The position numbers and the translations under genes were made by a program. From positions 1-64,000 of the forward strand of contig NZ_JBCNYA010000007.1 of assembly GCF_049727805.1 (NCBI RefSeq): DNA of 64,000 bases, written 5' to 3'. The DNA is from Frateuria_A sp049727805 (GTDB lineage Bacteria; Pseudomonadota; Gammaproteobacteria; Xanthomonadales; Rhodanobacteraceae). Shown in pieces: positions 28,307-36,684 of the stretch; the stretch's first letter is position 1; every line of letters begins with the position of its first letter. The notes below the pieces were generated by a model, which searched no databases, was not told the origin of the DNA, and was given only the letters and a program-made list of their open reading frames with translations.

Positions 28307-29440
28307 ATGACCGCCAACGAACACCGCGTCCACGGCCTCGATGCCACGGACGTCCATCCCGACTGGCCCCCGCTCACCACAGCGGAGGTCGCGGCCTTGC
28401 TCACGCGCTACCCGTCGCTGGCGCCGGCCGGCGCCATCCGCTGGCACAGTCCGCGCCCGCTTTCGGCCGCCGCGCTGGTCGACACGACGGCCGGAAGCGT
28501 GTTCGTCAAACGCCACCACCGCCGCGTGCGCACGGCGGCCACGCTGGCGCAGGAGCATGCCTTCATGGCCTGGTTGCGCCAGGCGGGCGTGCCGGTGCCG
28601 GCTGTACTGGCCGATGCGACGGGAAACACTGCCGTCGCGCTCGGCGACTGGACCTACGAGGTGCACGCGCCCGCCGCCGGCATCGATCTCTACCGCGAGA
28701 CGACGTCCTGGACACCGCTGCCCGACCTCGCGCACGCGCATGCTGCCGGCGCCATGCTCGCGAGCCTGCACGAAGCGGCGGAAGGCTATACGGCCGAACA
28801 GCGCGACACCCAACTGCTGGTCGCACGCAGCGAGCTGGTCGAGGCGTCCGATCCGCTGGACACGCTCGCCGCACAACTGCCCACACGTCCGGGCCTGGCG
28901 CGCTATCTGGAACAGCGCGACTGGCGCAGCGAACTGGGCGCCACCTTCGCGCCCTTCCACTCCCGCCTGCATGCGCGACTGGCGACGCAGCCGCGGCTCT
29001 GGACGCACGGCGACTGGCACGTCTCCAACCTCTGCTGGAGCGGCGCCGGACCGCAGGCGTCCATCACCGCCGTGCTCGATTTCGGACTGGCGGCACGCAC
29101 CTTCGCGTTGTTCGACCTCGCCACCGCGATCGAGCGCAACGCGATCGCCTGGCTGGCGCTCGACAGCGACGACGCGGCCCATCCCGACACCGCGCGCGCG
29201 CTGGTCGACGGCTATCGCGCGCAGCGTCCGCTGGACAGTACGCAGATCCACCTGCTGGCCGACCTGCTGCCGCTGGTGCACGTCGACTTCGCGCTGTCGG
29301 AAGTGGAGTACTTCAGCGCCGTGACGCGCTCGCCGCAGAACGCGGATGTGGCCTACCACACCTTCCTGCGCGGGCATGCCGCGTGGTTCGGCACGCCGGC
29401 AGGGCAGGCGCTGTTCGAGGCCATCCGTGCGCTCGCCTGA
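28307..29440 (+). CDS. aminoglycoside phosphotransferase (APH)-fold kinase, possibly thiamine-related
   Basis: A 377-residue cytoplasmic small-molecule kinase. Kinase motifs are VFVKRHHRRVR (ATP lysine), THGDWHVSNLCW (catalytic HGDxxxxN, H234-N241) and VLDFGLA (metal aspartate). The family includes choline, homoserine and thiamine kinases as well as antibiotic kinases, so the substrate is not fixed by motifs. The stop is 74 bases before a TPP riboswitch driving thiamine uptake genes, making thiamine or hydroxyethylthiazole kinase a reasonable hypothesis, although this gene is upstream of the riboswitch. Confidence 0.82.
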   Translation: MTANEHRVHGLDATDVHPDWPPLTTAEVAALLTRYPSLAPAGAIRWHSPRPLSAAALVDTTAGSVFVKRHHRRVRTAATLAQEHAFMAWLRQAGVPVPAVLADATGNTAVALGDWTYEVHAPAAGIDLYRETTSWTPLPDLAHAHAAGAMLASLHEAAEGYTAEQRDTQLLVARSELVEASDPLDTLAAQLPTRPGLARYLEQRDWRSELGATFAPFHSRLHARLATQPRLWTHGDWHVSNLCWSGAGPQASITAVLDFGLAARTFALFDLATAIERNAIAWLALDSDDAAHPDTARALVDGYRAQRPLDSTQIHLLADLLPLVHVDFALSEVEYFSAVTRSPQNADVAYHTFLRGHAAWFGTPAGQALFEAIRALA

Positions 29441-29514
29441 TGGACCCACGCCGACGACAGGATTCGGCGGGACGCTCCCATCGGACGTCCATTCCGTGCT
29501 TCAATAGCGGTCTT

Positions 29515-29597
29515 GAAGCGGGGGTGCCCGGCCGAACGGCCAGGCTGAGAGAGTCCCTTGGAACCTGATCCGGTTTGTACCGGCGTAGGGAGCTTGA
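29515..29597 (+). promoter_or_regulatory. TPP riboswitch (THI element)
   Basis: The conserved THI blocks are all present in order: GGGGTGCC at 29521, GGCTGAGA at 29543, CCCTTGGAACCTGATC from 29555, CGGTTTGTACCGGCGTAGGG, and a closing P1 helix of AAGC (29516) with GCTT (29592). It precedes a TonB receptor by about 75 bases; TPP binding should lower its expression. A GC-rich hairpin-like stretch (29607-29630) between the aptamer and the start codon may be the expression platform. Confidence 0.95.
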
Positions 29598-29670
29598 TAA
29601 GCAGTCGCGCGTCCGTCCGGGCGTGCGCCTGGCCGTCGCTTCGTTCGTGTCCTTTGCCGACGAGTCGACG

Positions 29671-31833
29671 ATGAAACTTCCCCGCACGCCCCTGCTGCTC
29701 GCCCTTCTCGCTGCGCTGGCCCCGGCCGCGCACACCGCCGACCTGCCCGACGCCACCCAGGCCAAGGAACTCGCGCCCGTGCGCGTGGAGGGCCAGACGC
29801 ACGGCGACCGCCACGGCACCGCCATCGACGCCTACGGCAACGCCTCGCTGCACGACACGCCGGCCGCCGTCACGGTGATCGCGCGCCAGCAGCTCGACGA
29901 CCACCACATCCGCAGCCTGAGCGAACTGGCGCGCGAGGACGCTTCGCTCGGCGACAACTATGCCCCGGTCGGCTACTACCAGGACATCGCCATCCGTGGC
30001 TATCCACTCGATCTCGCCACCGGCCTGCGCTTCAACAACCTCACCATTGCCGGCGAGCAGCGCATCGCGCTGGAGGACAAGCAGCAGGTGGAAGTGCTCA
30101 AGGGCCTGGCCGGCCTGCAGGCGGGCGTGATGGAACCCGGCGGCGTGGTGAACTTCGTCAGCAAGCGCCCGGCCGACGTGCGTGAGATGACGCTGGGCAC
30201 CGACTCGCAAGGCTCGCGCTACGGCGCGCTGGACGTCGGCGGCCGGCTCACGCCGGACTTCGGCGTGCGCGCCAACCTGGCCTGGGAAGACACCCACGCC
30301 TACGTGCAGCACGCCGACGGCCGGCGCAATTTCTATGCACTGGCGGCCGACTGGCACGTCACGCCCGACGCCACGCTGGAGCTGGACACCAACTACCAGG
30401 CCAGCGCGCAGCGCTCGGTGTCCGGCTACCAGTTGCTCGGCGGCGACACGCTGCCCGAACACGCCGATCCGACCCGCATGCTCGGCTTCGAGCCGTGGCA
30501 GCAGCCGGTCTCGATCCATTCGGCCAACACCAGCGCACGCTTCAACTACGCCTTCAGCGACGCCTGGCGCCTGCGCCTGGCCGCCGGCCACAGCCGCAGC
30601 GTGATCGACGACAACGTGGCCTTCGCCTACGGCTGCTTCTATTCGCCGGCCTGCGCCAGCGGCGAGCCGGGCAACTACTTCGCGCCCAACGGCGACTACG
30701 ACGTCTACGACTACCGCAGCCCTGACGACGTGCGCATCGACGACGAGGCGCGCGCCACGCTGGAGGGCCATGTCGACACCGGCATGGTGAGCCACCAGCT
30801 CACCCTGGGCGCGAGCGCCTTCCGCCGCCTCAACGACCAGCGCCAGGATGTGTACGACTACGTCGGCACCGCCAACATCGCCGACCGCGACCCGCCGTAC
30901 TTCGCGCCCTCGCCCAACCAGCCCGGCCCGTCCGTGCGCCGCCTGACCAGCTGGCAACGCTCGCTGTTCGCGCTGGACCGCCTGCACCTGGGCGAGCAGT
31001 GGCAACTGGTCGCCGGCGGCCGCTTCGTGCGGCTGCACGAGCGCGCCTACGACGGCGACGGCGCGCCCGAGCGCGACACGCGCCTCGCCAAGGCGCTGCC
31101 GCAGGCCGCCGTGCTGTGGCAGCCGAACGAAGCGCTGACCACCTATCTGAGCTACAGCAAGGGGCTCTCGCTCGGCATGGAGGCGCCGTACTGGACCAGC
31201 AACGACGGCCAGATGCTGGCACCGCGCCTGTCGCGCCAGATCGAAGCCGGCATGAAGTACGCCGCGGGCGACGCGCTCGATCTTTCCGCGGCGCTGTTCC
31301 GCATTCGCCAGCCCTACCAGTTCGCGCAGCCGGACGACTCCGCTGCCGGCTTCACCTTCGTGCAGCACGGCGAGGAGGTGCACGCCGGGCTGGAACTGGG
31401 CGCGCACGGCCGCCTGGGCGACAACCTCAGGCTCACTGCCAGCGCCAGTTTCCTGCGCGCCCGTGCGCAGGACACCGGAACCGCATCCTACGAAGGCCAC
31501 CAGGTCGTCAACGTGCCGCGCGTGCGCGCCGCGCTGTACGCCGACTACCGCCTGCCGTTCGCGCCGCAGCTCAGCCTGCTCGGCGGCTGGCGCTACGCCT
31601 CGCCGAACGTCGCCACGCCGGACGGCCGCGTGCGCGTGGCCGCCTACAATGTGTTCGATGCCGGCCTGCGCTACACCACCGACGTCCGCGGCCACGCGTT
31701 CACCGCACGGCTGTCGGTCGACAACCTCTTCAACCGGTTCTACTGGCGCGACACGGGCAGCGCGTTCGGCGACAGCTACCTGTTCCCCGGCGCGCCACGG
31801 CTGGCGCGGCTGTCCGTGAGCTACGCGTTCTGA
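29671..31833 (+). CDS. TonB-dependent receptor, probably for thiamine
   Basis: A 720-residue outer-membrane receptor. The signal peptide ends APAAHTADL; a TonB-box-like ELAPVRVEG and the plug (HDTPAAVTVIARQQL, VEVLKGLAGLQAG, MEPGGVVNFVSKRP) resemble the FhuA/FpvA siderophore-receptor subgroup. The barrel ends ARLSVSYAF with a terminal phenylalanine. The substrate is inferred from control by a TPP riboswitch and overlap with a PnuT-like permease: thiamine or a precursor. Without that context it would be called a siderophore receptor. The start at 29671 has a weak ribosome site. Confidence 0.93.
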   Translation: MKLPRTPLLLALLAALAPAAHTADLPDATQAKELAPVRVEGQTHGDRHGTAIDAYGNASLHDTPAAVTVIARQQLDDHHIRSLSELAREDASLGDNYAPVGYYQDIAIRGYPLDLATGLRFNNLTIAGEQRIALEDKQQVEVLKGLAGLQAGVMEPGGVVNFVSKRPADVREMTLGTDSQGSRYGALDVGGRLTPDFGVRANLAWEDTHAYVQHADGRRNFYALAADWHVTPDATLELDTNYQASAQRSVSGYQLLGGDTLPEHADPTRMLGFEPWQQPVSIHSANTSARFNYAFSDAWRLRLAAGHSRSVIDDNVAFAYGCFYSPACASGEPGNYFAPNGDYDVYDYRSPDDVRIDDEARATLEGHVDTGMVSHQLTLGASAFRRLNDQRQDVYDYVGTANIADRDPPYFAPSPNQPGPSVRRLTSWQRSLFALDRLHLGEQWQLVAGGRFVRLHERAYDGDGAPERDTRLAKALPQAAVLWQPNEALTTYLSYSKGLSLGMEAPYWTSNDGQMLAPRLSRQIEAGMKYAAGDALDLSAALFRIRQPYQFAQPDDSAAGFTFVQHGEEVHAGLELGAHGRLGDNLRLTASASFLRARAQDTGTASYEGHQVVNVPRVRAALYADYRLPFAPQLSLLGGWRYASPNVATPDGRVRVAAYNVFDAGLRYTTDVRGHAFTARLSVDNLFNRFYWRDTGSAFGDSYLFPGAPRLARLSVSYAF

Positions 31834-32414
31834 TGGACGCCGTCGAACTCGCCGGTGCGTTGCTGAGCGCGTGGGCCGTCTGGCTCACCGCGCGGCGGCG
31901 CCCGTGGTGCTGGCCGGTGGGCTTCGCCTCGGTGCTGGTCTACGGCTGGATTTTCATCCACGCGAAGCTGTATTCGGATGCGCTGCTGCAGGCCGCCTTC
32001 GCCGTGCTGATCGTGTACGGCTGGCTGCGCTGGCTCAGCCACCTCGACGCCGACGGCCGCGTGCAGATCGCCACGCTGCCGGCGGGCCAGCTCGTCGCCC
32101 ACTTGCTGATCGGCGCCGCCGGTGCATTGGCGCTCGGCTACGCCATGCATCGCTGGACCGACGCCGCCCTGCCCTGGCTCGACGCCGCGCTCACCGCCTT
32201 CAGCCTGGTCGCGCAGTGGTGGCAGGGCCGCCGCCACATCGCCGCGTGGTGGCTGTGGATCGTGGTCGACGTGATCTATGTGGGCGAGTACGTCTATAAG
32301 GGCCTGTCGATCACGGCCGTGCTCTACGCCGGTTTCGTGGCGCTGGCCGCCATGGGATTGCGGCAGTGGCAGCGCGCGGAGCATCCGTTGGAGGCCAGGC
32401 CCGCTGCCGGCTGA
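31833..32414 (+). CDS. pnuT: PnuC-family thiamine permease (PnuT-like)
   Basis: A 193-residue inner-membrane protein with about seven hydrophobic segments. PnuC-family signatures are RRPWCWPVGFASVLVYGWIF near the N-terminus and WWLWIVVDVIYVGEYVYKG near the C-terminus. PnuC imports nicotinamide riboside; members regulated by TPP riboswitches (PnuT) import thiamine by facilitated diffusion with metabolic trapping. The ATG overlaps the receptor stop (TGATG), giving a two-gene thiamine uptake operon: outer membrane, then inner membrane. Confidence 0.92.
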   Translation: MDAVELAGALLSAWAVWLTARRRPWCWPVGFASVLVYGWIFIHAKLYSDALLQAAFAVLIVYGWLRWLSHLDADGRVQIATLPAGQLVAHLLIGAAGALALGYAMHRWTDAALPWLDAALTAFSLVAQWWQGRRHIAAWWLWIVVDVIYVGEYVYKGLSITAVLYAGFVALAAMGLRQWQRAEHPLEARPAAG

Positions 32415-32456
32415 CGTCGGCGCCATTCACAATGCCACGATGCCTCTGCTAGATTC

Positions 32457-32490
32457 CGCCGGCCGGCATGGGGCCGGCGTTTCTGTTTTC
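32457..32490 (+). terminator. rho-independent terminator of the thiamine operon
   Basis: CGCCGGCC pairs with GGCCGGCG around a 7-base loop, followed by TTTCTGTTTTC. Confidence 0.8.
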
Positions 32491-32562
32491 TGTGCATGGA
32501 CGCCAGGGAAGCCCCGGTCGGTCCTGCATGCGGGAATGGATGTTCGATCAACAGGGGGAAAC

Positions 32563-33000
32563 ATGATTCGCAAGCTGATCGCGGCCGCCGCGCTCGTGGG
32601 TGTTCTGGGGATGAGCGGCTGCGCAAGCGTGCCGATGGCGGACAAGAGCACCGATGCGCAGGCCAAGCAGTTCCAGCCGGCGCCGGACAAGGCCAAGGTC
32701 TACGTCTACCGTAACGAGGTCATGGGCGCGGCGGTCAAGATGCCGGTGCTCATCGACAACCAGTCGGTCGGCGACACCACGTCCAAGACCTACATCGAGA
32801 AGGACCTGCAGCCTGGTCCGCACACGATCACGTCCAAGACCGAGAAGGACTCCACCATCACCATCGACATGCTGGCCGGCAAGATCTACTACGTCTGGCA
32901 GGAAGTGAAGATGGGCATGTTTGCGGCGCGTTCGCAGCTGCACGAGGTCGACGAGGCCAAGGGCCAGGCGGGCGTGCGGGAATCCAAGCTCATCAAGTGA
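32563..33000 (+). CDS. DUF2846-type lipoprotein
   Basis: A 145-residue lipoprotein with lipobox GMSGC after a clear signal segment. The mature part has the DUF2846 pattern: KAKVYVYRNEVMGAAVKMPV, DNQSVGDTTSKTYIEKDLQPG and KIYYVWQEVKMG. The function is unknown; related genes are often stress-induced. AGGGGGAAAC precedes the ATG at 32563. A terminator directly follows the stop, so it is a single-gene unit. Confidence 0.85.
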   Translation: MIRKLIAAAALVGVLGMSGCASVPMADKSTDAQAKQFQPAPDKAKVYVYRNEVMGAAVKMPVLIDNQSVGDTTSKTYIEKDLQPGPHTITSKTEKDSTITIDMLAGKIYYVWQEVKMGMFAARSQLHEVDEAKGQAGVRESKLIK

Positions 33001-33021
33001 CGGGCGCTGCGGGTATACGGG

Positions 33022-33049
33022 AAGGGCGGCTTCGGCCGCCTTTTCTTTT
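33022..33049 (+). terminator. rho-independent terminator of the DUF2846 gene
   Basis: GGCGGC-TTCG-GCCGCC, extended by A-T pairs and followed by TTTTCTTTT. Confidence 0.9.
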
Positions 33050-33137
33050 GGTCGCCACCACGCGCCACGCCGCTCGGGTTTTCGCCGCCAGCGTTCCGGC
33101 GTTAGGGTGTGCATCCCACGCACGGAAGGAATCGATC

Positions 33138-33581
33138 ATGACCAAATCGCTGCCCGCCGCCTCCGCGGCGCTGATGCTCACCATGTTGTCCACTCCGACC
33201 GTGGCCGCCTGTGGATCGACCACCGCCACGAGCCGTCCGGAGGAGGTCGTGCAGGCGCAGGTGGTCGCGTACAACGCGCACGACGCCGATGCGTTTGCAG
33301 ACTGCTACGCGGACGATGCCCGCCTGGCCGGGCTCACGGGCAAGCGCCCGCCGATCGAGGGCAAGGCGGCGATCAGGCGCGCCTACGCGTCCCTGTTTGC
33401 CGGGGAACCCAAGGGGTTCGGCGTGGACATCCTCAAGCGCACCGTCAGCGGCGCCATCGTGGTCGATCTGGAACGCACGCACGGCTTGCCGGCGGGTAAG
33501 CAGCTTCCCGACAGCTTCGCCGTCTACGAGGTGCGCGACGGCAGGATCGCCAACGTGTGGTTTCCACCGGCCTCCCGGTAG
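33138..33581 (+). CDS. exported SnoaL/NTF2-like protein
   Basis: A 147-residue protein with a signal peptide ending near TVAACG (the cysteine context is not a clear lipobox). The NTF2-like/DUF4440-type fold is seen in VVQAQVVAYNAHDADAFADC, ADDARLAGLTGKRPPIEGK and DSFAVYEVRDGRIANVWF. Such folds bind or convert small molecules; no catalytic residues can be assigned. GGAAGGA precedes the ATG at 33138. The 240 bases after it contain no convincing gene. Confidence 0.82.
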   Translation: MTKSLPAASAALMLTMLSTPTVAACGSTTATSRPEEVVQAQVVAYNAHDADAFADCYADDARLAGLTGKRPPIEGKAAIRRAYASLFAGEPKGFGVDILKRTVSGAIVVDLERTHGLPAGKQLPDSFAVYEVRDGRIANVWFPPASR

Positions 33582-33821
33582 GAAGCCTCAGCTGGCGCCG
33601 GTCTCGCCATCGGACGTACGCCATGGCCGCGCGTCCTGGCGCACGGCCATGGGATCGAAAAAATCCGACGGCAACGGGAACCGCCCGATCCATCCATGAC
33701 GGGCGCCCGACAGTACGCGCAGCATCTGTCCGCGCGCGCCGCTTCCGCCCCCCCTGTTGCAGCGAGCCTATCGCGCCTGTTCGTATCGACCATCGCGCGC
33801 GGGCCAGCCGCCGCGCGCTCC

Positions 33822-34697
33822 CTATGCCGTCACCGTGGCCTCGCCGCGCAGCGCGTCACGCTTCAGCCAGAAAACCACCGCCACGACCACCATCACCAGC
33901 GGCAGCACGAAGCCGAATTCGTCGATGGCGTAGGGCGTGATGGTCCCGCGCGGCGCGGTGATCGGGGTGAAGAAGGCCTGGATGAACAGGTTGTGGCTGG
34001 CGTGCATCACCGCGCAGGGCCACAGGCTGCCCGATCGCAAGCGCAACCAGGTCATCAGTACGCTGCTGGAGAGCACCAGCACGACGAAGCACGGCATCGC
34101 GAACCACCACGGTGTGCCGGCGTTGTAGTCGGCGAACAGCAGGATCGGCAAATGCCAGGCCGCCCAGATCGCGCCGGTGACCAGCGCGCCGCCGGTGAAG
34201 CCCAGCCGCGCCACCAGCGCGGGCGCGAGGAAGCCGCGCCAGCCGATCTCCTCGCCCAGCGCGGTGGACAGGCTGCGCACCATGCCCACGCTGCCGAGCA
34301 GCACCAGGTACACCGCCGTGTTCAACCACGCCGGTGCACCGCCGAAGCCGAGCGCCTGGCCGATCTTGCCGAGGAACTGCGGATTGCCGAAGCCGCCCAG
34401 CCCGGTGCCCCACACGATCGCATAGGCCACCGCGGCGTAGCCCAGCGGCACCAGGTAGGCCAGCCACGGCCAGCGCCAGGCGCCCCAGCGCCAACCGAGC
34501 CGGCCCGGTCCCTCGCCGCGCAGCCGGCAGGTCAGCAGCGCCGCGATGCCGGGGCACCACATCAGCCCGGTCACGTACATGCCCATCGCCCCGCCGAGAT
34601 GGCCGGTGGCGATGACCAATGCGTAGAACACGCAACTCAAGCCGAACGTGAGCAGCAGGAACAGGCCGATGCCCGAGGATGATCCGGTGCGCGCCAT
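33822..34697 (-). CDS. CPBP family intramembrane glutamic endopeptidase
   Basis: A 291-residue membrane protein with about eight hydrophobic helices. The CPBP (Rce1/Abi) motifs are ALGEEIGWRGFLAPAL (EExxxR), AIWAAWHLPILLF (FxxxH-type) and HASHNLFIQAFF. Family members cleave prenylated or bacteriocin-related substrates in eukaryotes or Gram-positives; the bacterial role here is unknown. The ATG at 34697 is preferred because GGGGAAGGGA precedes it; another ATG ten codons upstream lacks such a site. Confidence 0.9.
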   Translation of the reverse strand: MARTGSSSGIGLFLLLTFGLSCVFYALVIATGHLGGAMGMYVTGLMWCPGIAALLTCRLRGEGPGRLGWRWGAWRWPWLAYLVPLGYAAVAYAIVWGTGLGGFGNPQFLGKIGQALGFGGAPAWLNTAVYLVLLGSVGMVRSLSTALGEEIGWRGFLAPALVARLGFTGGALVTGAIWAAWHLPILLFADYNAGTPWWFAMPCFVVLVLSSSVLMTWLRLRSGSLWPCAVMHASHNLFIQAFFTPITAPRGTITPYAIDEFGFVLPLVMVVVAVVFWLKRDALRGEATVTA

Positions 34698-34787
34698 GGC
34701 TTTCCCTTCCCCGTGATGGAGGGCCATGCATAAGCCAGCGTGCCGAACCGCGCAAGTGCGGCGACAGCGCCACCACTGGACGGATGC

Positions 34788-35249
34788 CTAGCCGTCCAGT
34801 TCCACCAGCCGCGGTATCACCTCGCGACCGTCGACGACCAGCTCGCCCACGCAGATCGGCAACTTGAACCGACGCCGCCCGGCGCTGCCGGGATTGACGT
34901 ACAGCACGCCCGCGCGCTCCTCCACCAGCGGACGGTGCGAATGCCCGGAAACCACCACGTTCACGCCGGCCGCGGCCGGATCGATCGCCAGTTGCTTGAG
35001 ATCGTGCAGCACGTACAGCCGCACGCCGGCGAGTTCCGTCCGTGCCGTCTCCGGCAGGTCCTCCAGCACGGCTCCGCGGTCGTTGTTGCCGCGCACGGCG
35101 ATGACCGGAGCGATCGACGCGAGCGCTTCGAGGATCGCCGCATCGCCGACGTCGCCCGCATGGATGATGCGGGCACAGCCCTGCAGGAAGTCCGCCGCCG
35201 CGGGGCGCAGCAGGCCGTGGGTGTCGGAGATCAGGCCAATGCGGAGCAT
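34788..35249 (-). CDS. YfcE/MJ0936-type metallophosphoesterase
   Basis: A 153-residue cytoplasmic phosphodiesterase. All metal-binding motifs of the calcineurin fold are present: GLISDTHG, HAGDVGD, VRGNNDRG, VVVSGHSHRP and VLYVNPGSAG. Family members hydrolyse bis-p-nitrophenyl phosphate in vitro; the natural substrate is open. The start at 35249 gives MLRIGLISDTHG. Confidence 0.92.
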   Translation of the reverse strand: MLRIGLISDTHGLLRPAAADFLQGCARIIHAGDVGDAAILEALASIAPVIAVRGNNDRGAVLEDLPETARTELAGVRLYVLHDLKQLAIDPAAAGVNVVVSGHSHRPLVEERAGVLYVNPGSAGRRRFKLPICVGELVVDGREVIPRLVELDG

Positions 35250-35352
35250 CGTCTCGAACGTCTCGCGGCAAGCGGCCCGACAGGCCGGAGAGGACACGCT
35301 AACGCACCCGCCGCGTCCGCGCCGTCATTCCCGTCCCCATGGACCCGTCCGC

Positions 35353-35396
35353 TGTCCGCGCCTGTCCGGATACGGCGCCCCACCGTCCGCGGACAG
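35353..35396 (+). promoter_or_regulatory. cluster of TGTCCG half-sites upstream of the sigma-54-like promoter
   Basis: TGTCCGC (35353), TGTCCGG (35363) and the palindrome GTCCGCGGAC with flanking AG (35386-35396, i.e. CGGACAG) lie about 60-110 bases before the -24 element. This is a typical distance for enhancer-binding sites. Whether they bind an activator is inferred. Confidence 0.4.
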
Positions 35397-35451
35397 TGCT
35401 CCACGGCGGACGTGGTGGCGCGGAAACCGCATCACAGCGCGCTTTTAAACG

Positions 35452-35468
35452 TTGGCACGCGTTGTGCC
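35452..35468 (+). promoter_or_regulatory. sigma-54-like promoter (-24/-12)
   Basis: TTGGCACG-CGTT-GTGCC matches the YTGGCACG-N4-TTGCW consensus at all but one core base and keeps the exact GG-N10-GC spacing. The next start codon is 44 bases after it. The sequence is also a GGCAC-N5-GTGCC inverted repeat, so a transcription-factor site is the alternative. Confidence 0.55.
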
Positions 35469-35511
35469 ATCCAATCCTCGAAAGCTTCCTTCCACCGCAC
35501 GGAGAACCGCC

Positions 35512-35664
35512 ATGAAATTCGAAACCGTCCTGCTGCACAGCGTCTTTGCCGCCTGCCTGCTGCTTTGCGTGGCCGTGATGGGCGCCATGCTCGTCCTGCC
35601 GACCCCGACGGCGCTTGCCGCCAACCAGGCGCACGCCGCCAACGTGGTGAACGCGGAAGGCTGA
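35512..35664 (+). CDS. 50-residue membrane or secreted peptide
   Basis: Starts MKFETVLLHSVFAACLLLCV, a hydrophobic segment of about 25 residues, followed by a polar, alanine-rich tail (AANQAHAANVVNAEG). It could be a signal peptide releasing a short peptide (cleavage near TALAA) or a single-pass membrane protein. A good ribosome site (GGAG, 7 bases before the ATG) supports translation. It stands alone behind a sigma-54-like promoter. No family recognised. Confidence 0.65.
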   Translation: MKFETVLLHSVFAACLLLCVAVMGAMLVLPTPTALAANQAHAANVVNAEG

Positions 35665-35719
35665 GCCCCCTCACCGGGGCCTCGGCCCCGAGGGCGGGAT
35701 CATGGGCATGGCGCATCCC

Positions 35720-35725
35720 TATACT
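35720..35725 (+). promoter_or_regulatory. possible -10 box of the MpaB-like gene (leaderless arrangement)
   Basis: TATACT ends 8 bases before the ATG at 35734, with no ribosome-binding site between them. Confidence 0.4.
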
Positions 35726-35733
35726 TGCGCCCC

Positions 35734-36672
35734 ATGGCTTCGCCCCTGCACCTGCTCCGCCGCGCCACGCACGAACCGATTCGCCGCTGGGTGCTGGGCG
35801 CCTTCCCGCGCGACCCCGGCGGCACGCTGGACTACGACCGTCCCCTCGGTGACCCGGGCCTGTTCGGACCGGACAGCGTGACCTGGCGCATCCACGCCGA
35901 CTTTCCCGGCATGCTCGCCGGCGGCCTGGCCGCATTGATGATGCAGACGCTGCACCCGCTGGCTCTGGCCGGCGTCTGGGACCACTCCAACTTCCGCGGC
36001 GACCTGGTCGGCCGGCTGCGCCGCACCACCACCTTCGTCGGCGCGACTACCTACGCGCCGCACGCGGCGGCGCAGCGCCTGATCGAACACGTGCGCCACG
36101 TCCACGACTTCGTGCGCGGCACCGGCGAGGACGGCACGCCGTACTCCGCCGACGACCCGGCACTGCTGACCTGGGTCCACGTCACCGAGGCGCACAGCTT
36201 CCTGGCCGGCTATCGCCGCTTCGCGCATCGCGACGTGCCGCGGGACATCGCCGACCGCTACTACGACGAAGTGCGGCGCATCGCCGAGGCGCTCGGTGCG
36301 CGCGACGTGCCCGCATCGGAAGCGGACGTGGCCGCCTATTTCGCCAGCGTGCGGCCGCAGTTGGCCTATACCGACCGCTCGCGCGAGGTGCTGCGCATCC
36401 TCGCCGGCGTGCGCCTGCCCGTCCCGCTCGCCGGCCTTTCCCGCGACGTCTTCCTCAACGCCGGCATCGCCCTGCTGCCCCGCTGGGCCAGCGACCTGTT
36501 GCGCCATACGCCACGGCAGCGCCAGCAGGCGCGACTGGCCGCGCGCGTGTTGTGGTCGATGGCGCCGGCGTTCCGCGCCGCGCTGCAGGAAGCCGGCGTG
36601 GTCAGCCGGTCGTGCCGGCGCGTGGGCGTGGCGCCGGAAGCCATGCGGCACTGGCCGCCCGCTTCCTCCTGA
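35734..36672 (+). CDS. MpaB/DUF2236 family oxygenase-like protein
   Basis: A 312-residue protein of the MpaB'/latex-clearing-protein-like family (DUF2236). Landmarks are WRIHADFPGMLAGGLAALMMQTLHPLALAGVWDHS near the N-terminus, RTTTFVGATTYAP and LLTWVHVTEAHSFLAGYRRF, which include the histidines expected near a heme or metal site in this fold. Members include fungal mycophenolic acid cleavage enzyme MpaB' and rubber oxygenases; the substrate here is unknown. No signal peptide. The stop is 12 bases from the converging PhzF gene. Confidence 0.88.
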   Translation: MASPLHLLRRATHEPIRRWVLGAFPRDPGGTLDYDRPLGDPGLFGPDSVTWRIHADFPGMLAGGLAALMMQTLHPLALAGVWDHSNFRGDLVGRLRRTTTFVGATTYAPHAAAQRLIEHVRHVHDFVRGTGEDGTPYSADDPALLTWVHVTEAHSFLAGYRRFAHRDVPRDIADRYYDEVRRIAEALGARDVPASEADVAAYFASVRPQLAYTDRSREVLRILAGVRLPVPLAGLSRDVFLNAGIALLPRWASDLLRHTPRQRQQARLAARVLWSMAPAFRAALQEAGVVSRSCRRVGVAPEAMRHWPPASS

Positions 36673-36684
36673 CGCCTGGCGTCG

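Noticed and set aside
28307..29440. Aminoglycoside resistance gene
   Set aside because: Only the kinase fold is shown; the family is broad and the neighbourhood points to thiamine.
33582..33821. Gene in the gap between the SnoaL-like and CPBP genes
   Set aside because: Short frames here have no ribosome site, conserved motif or plausible start; left as non-coding.
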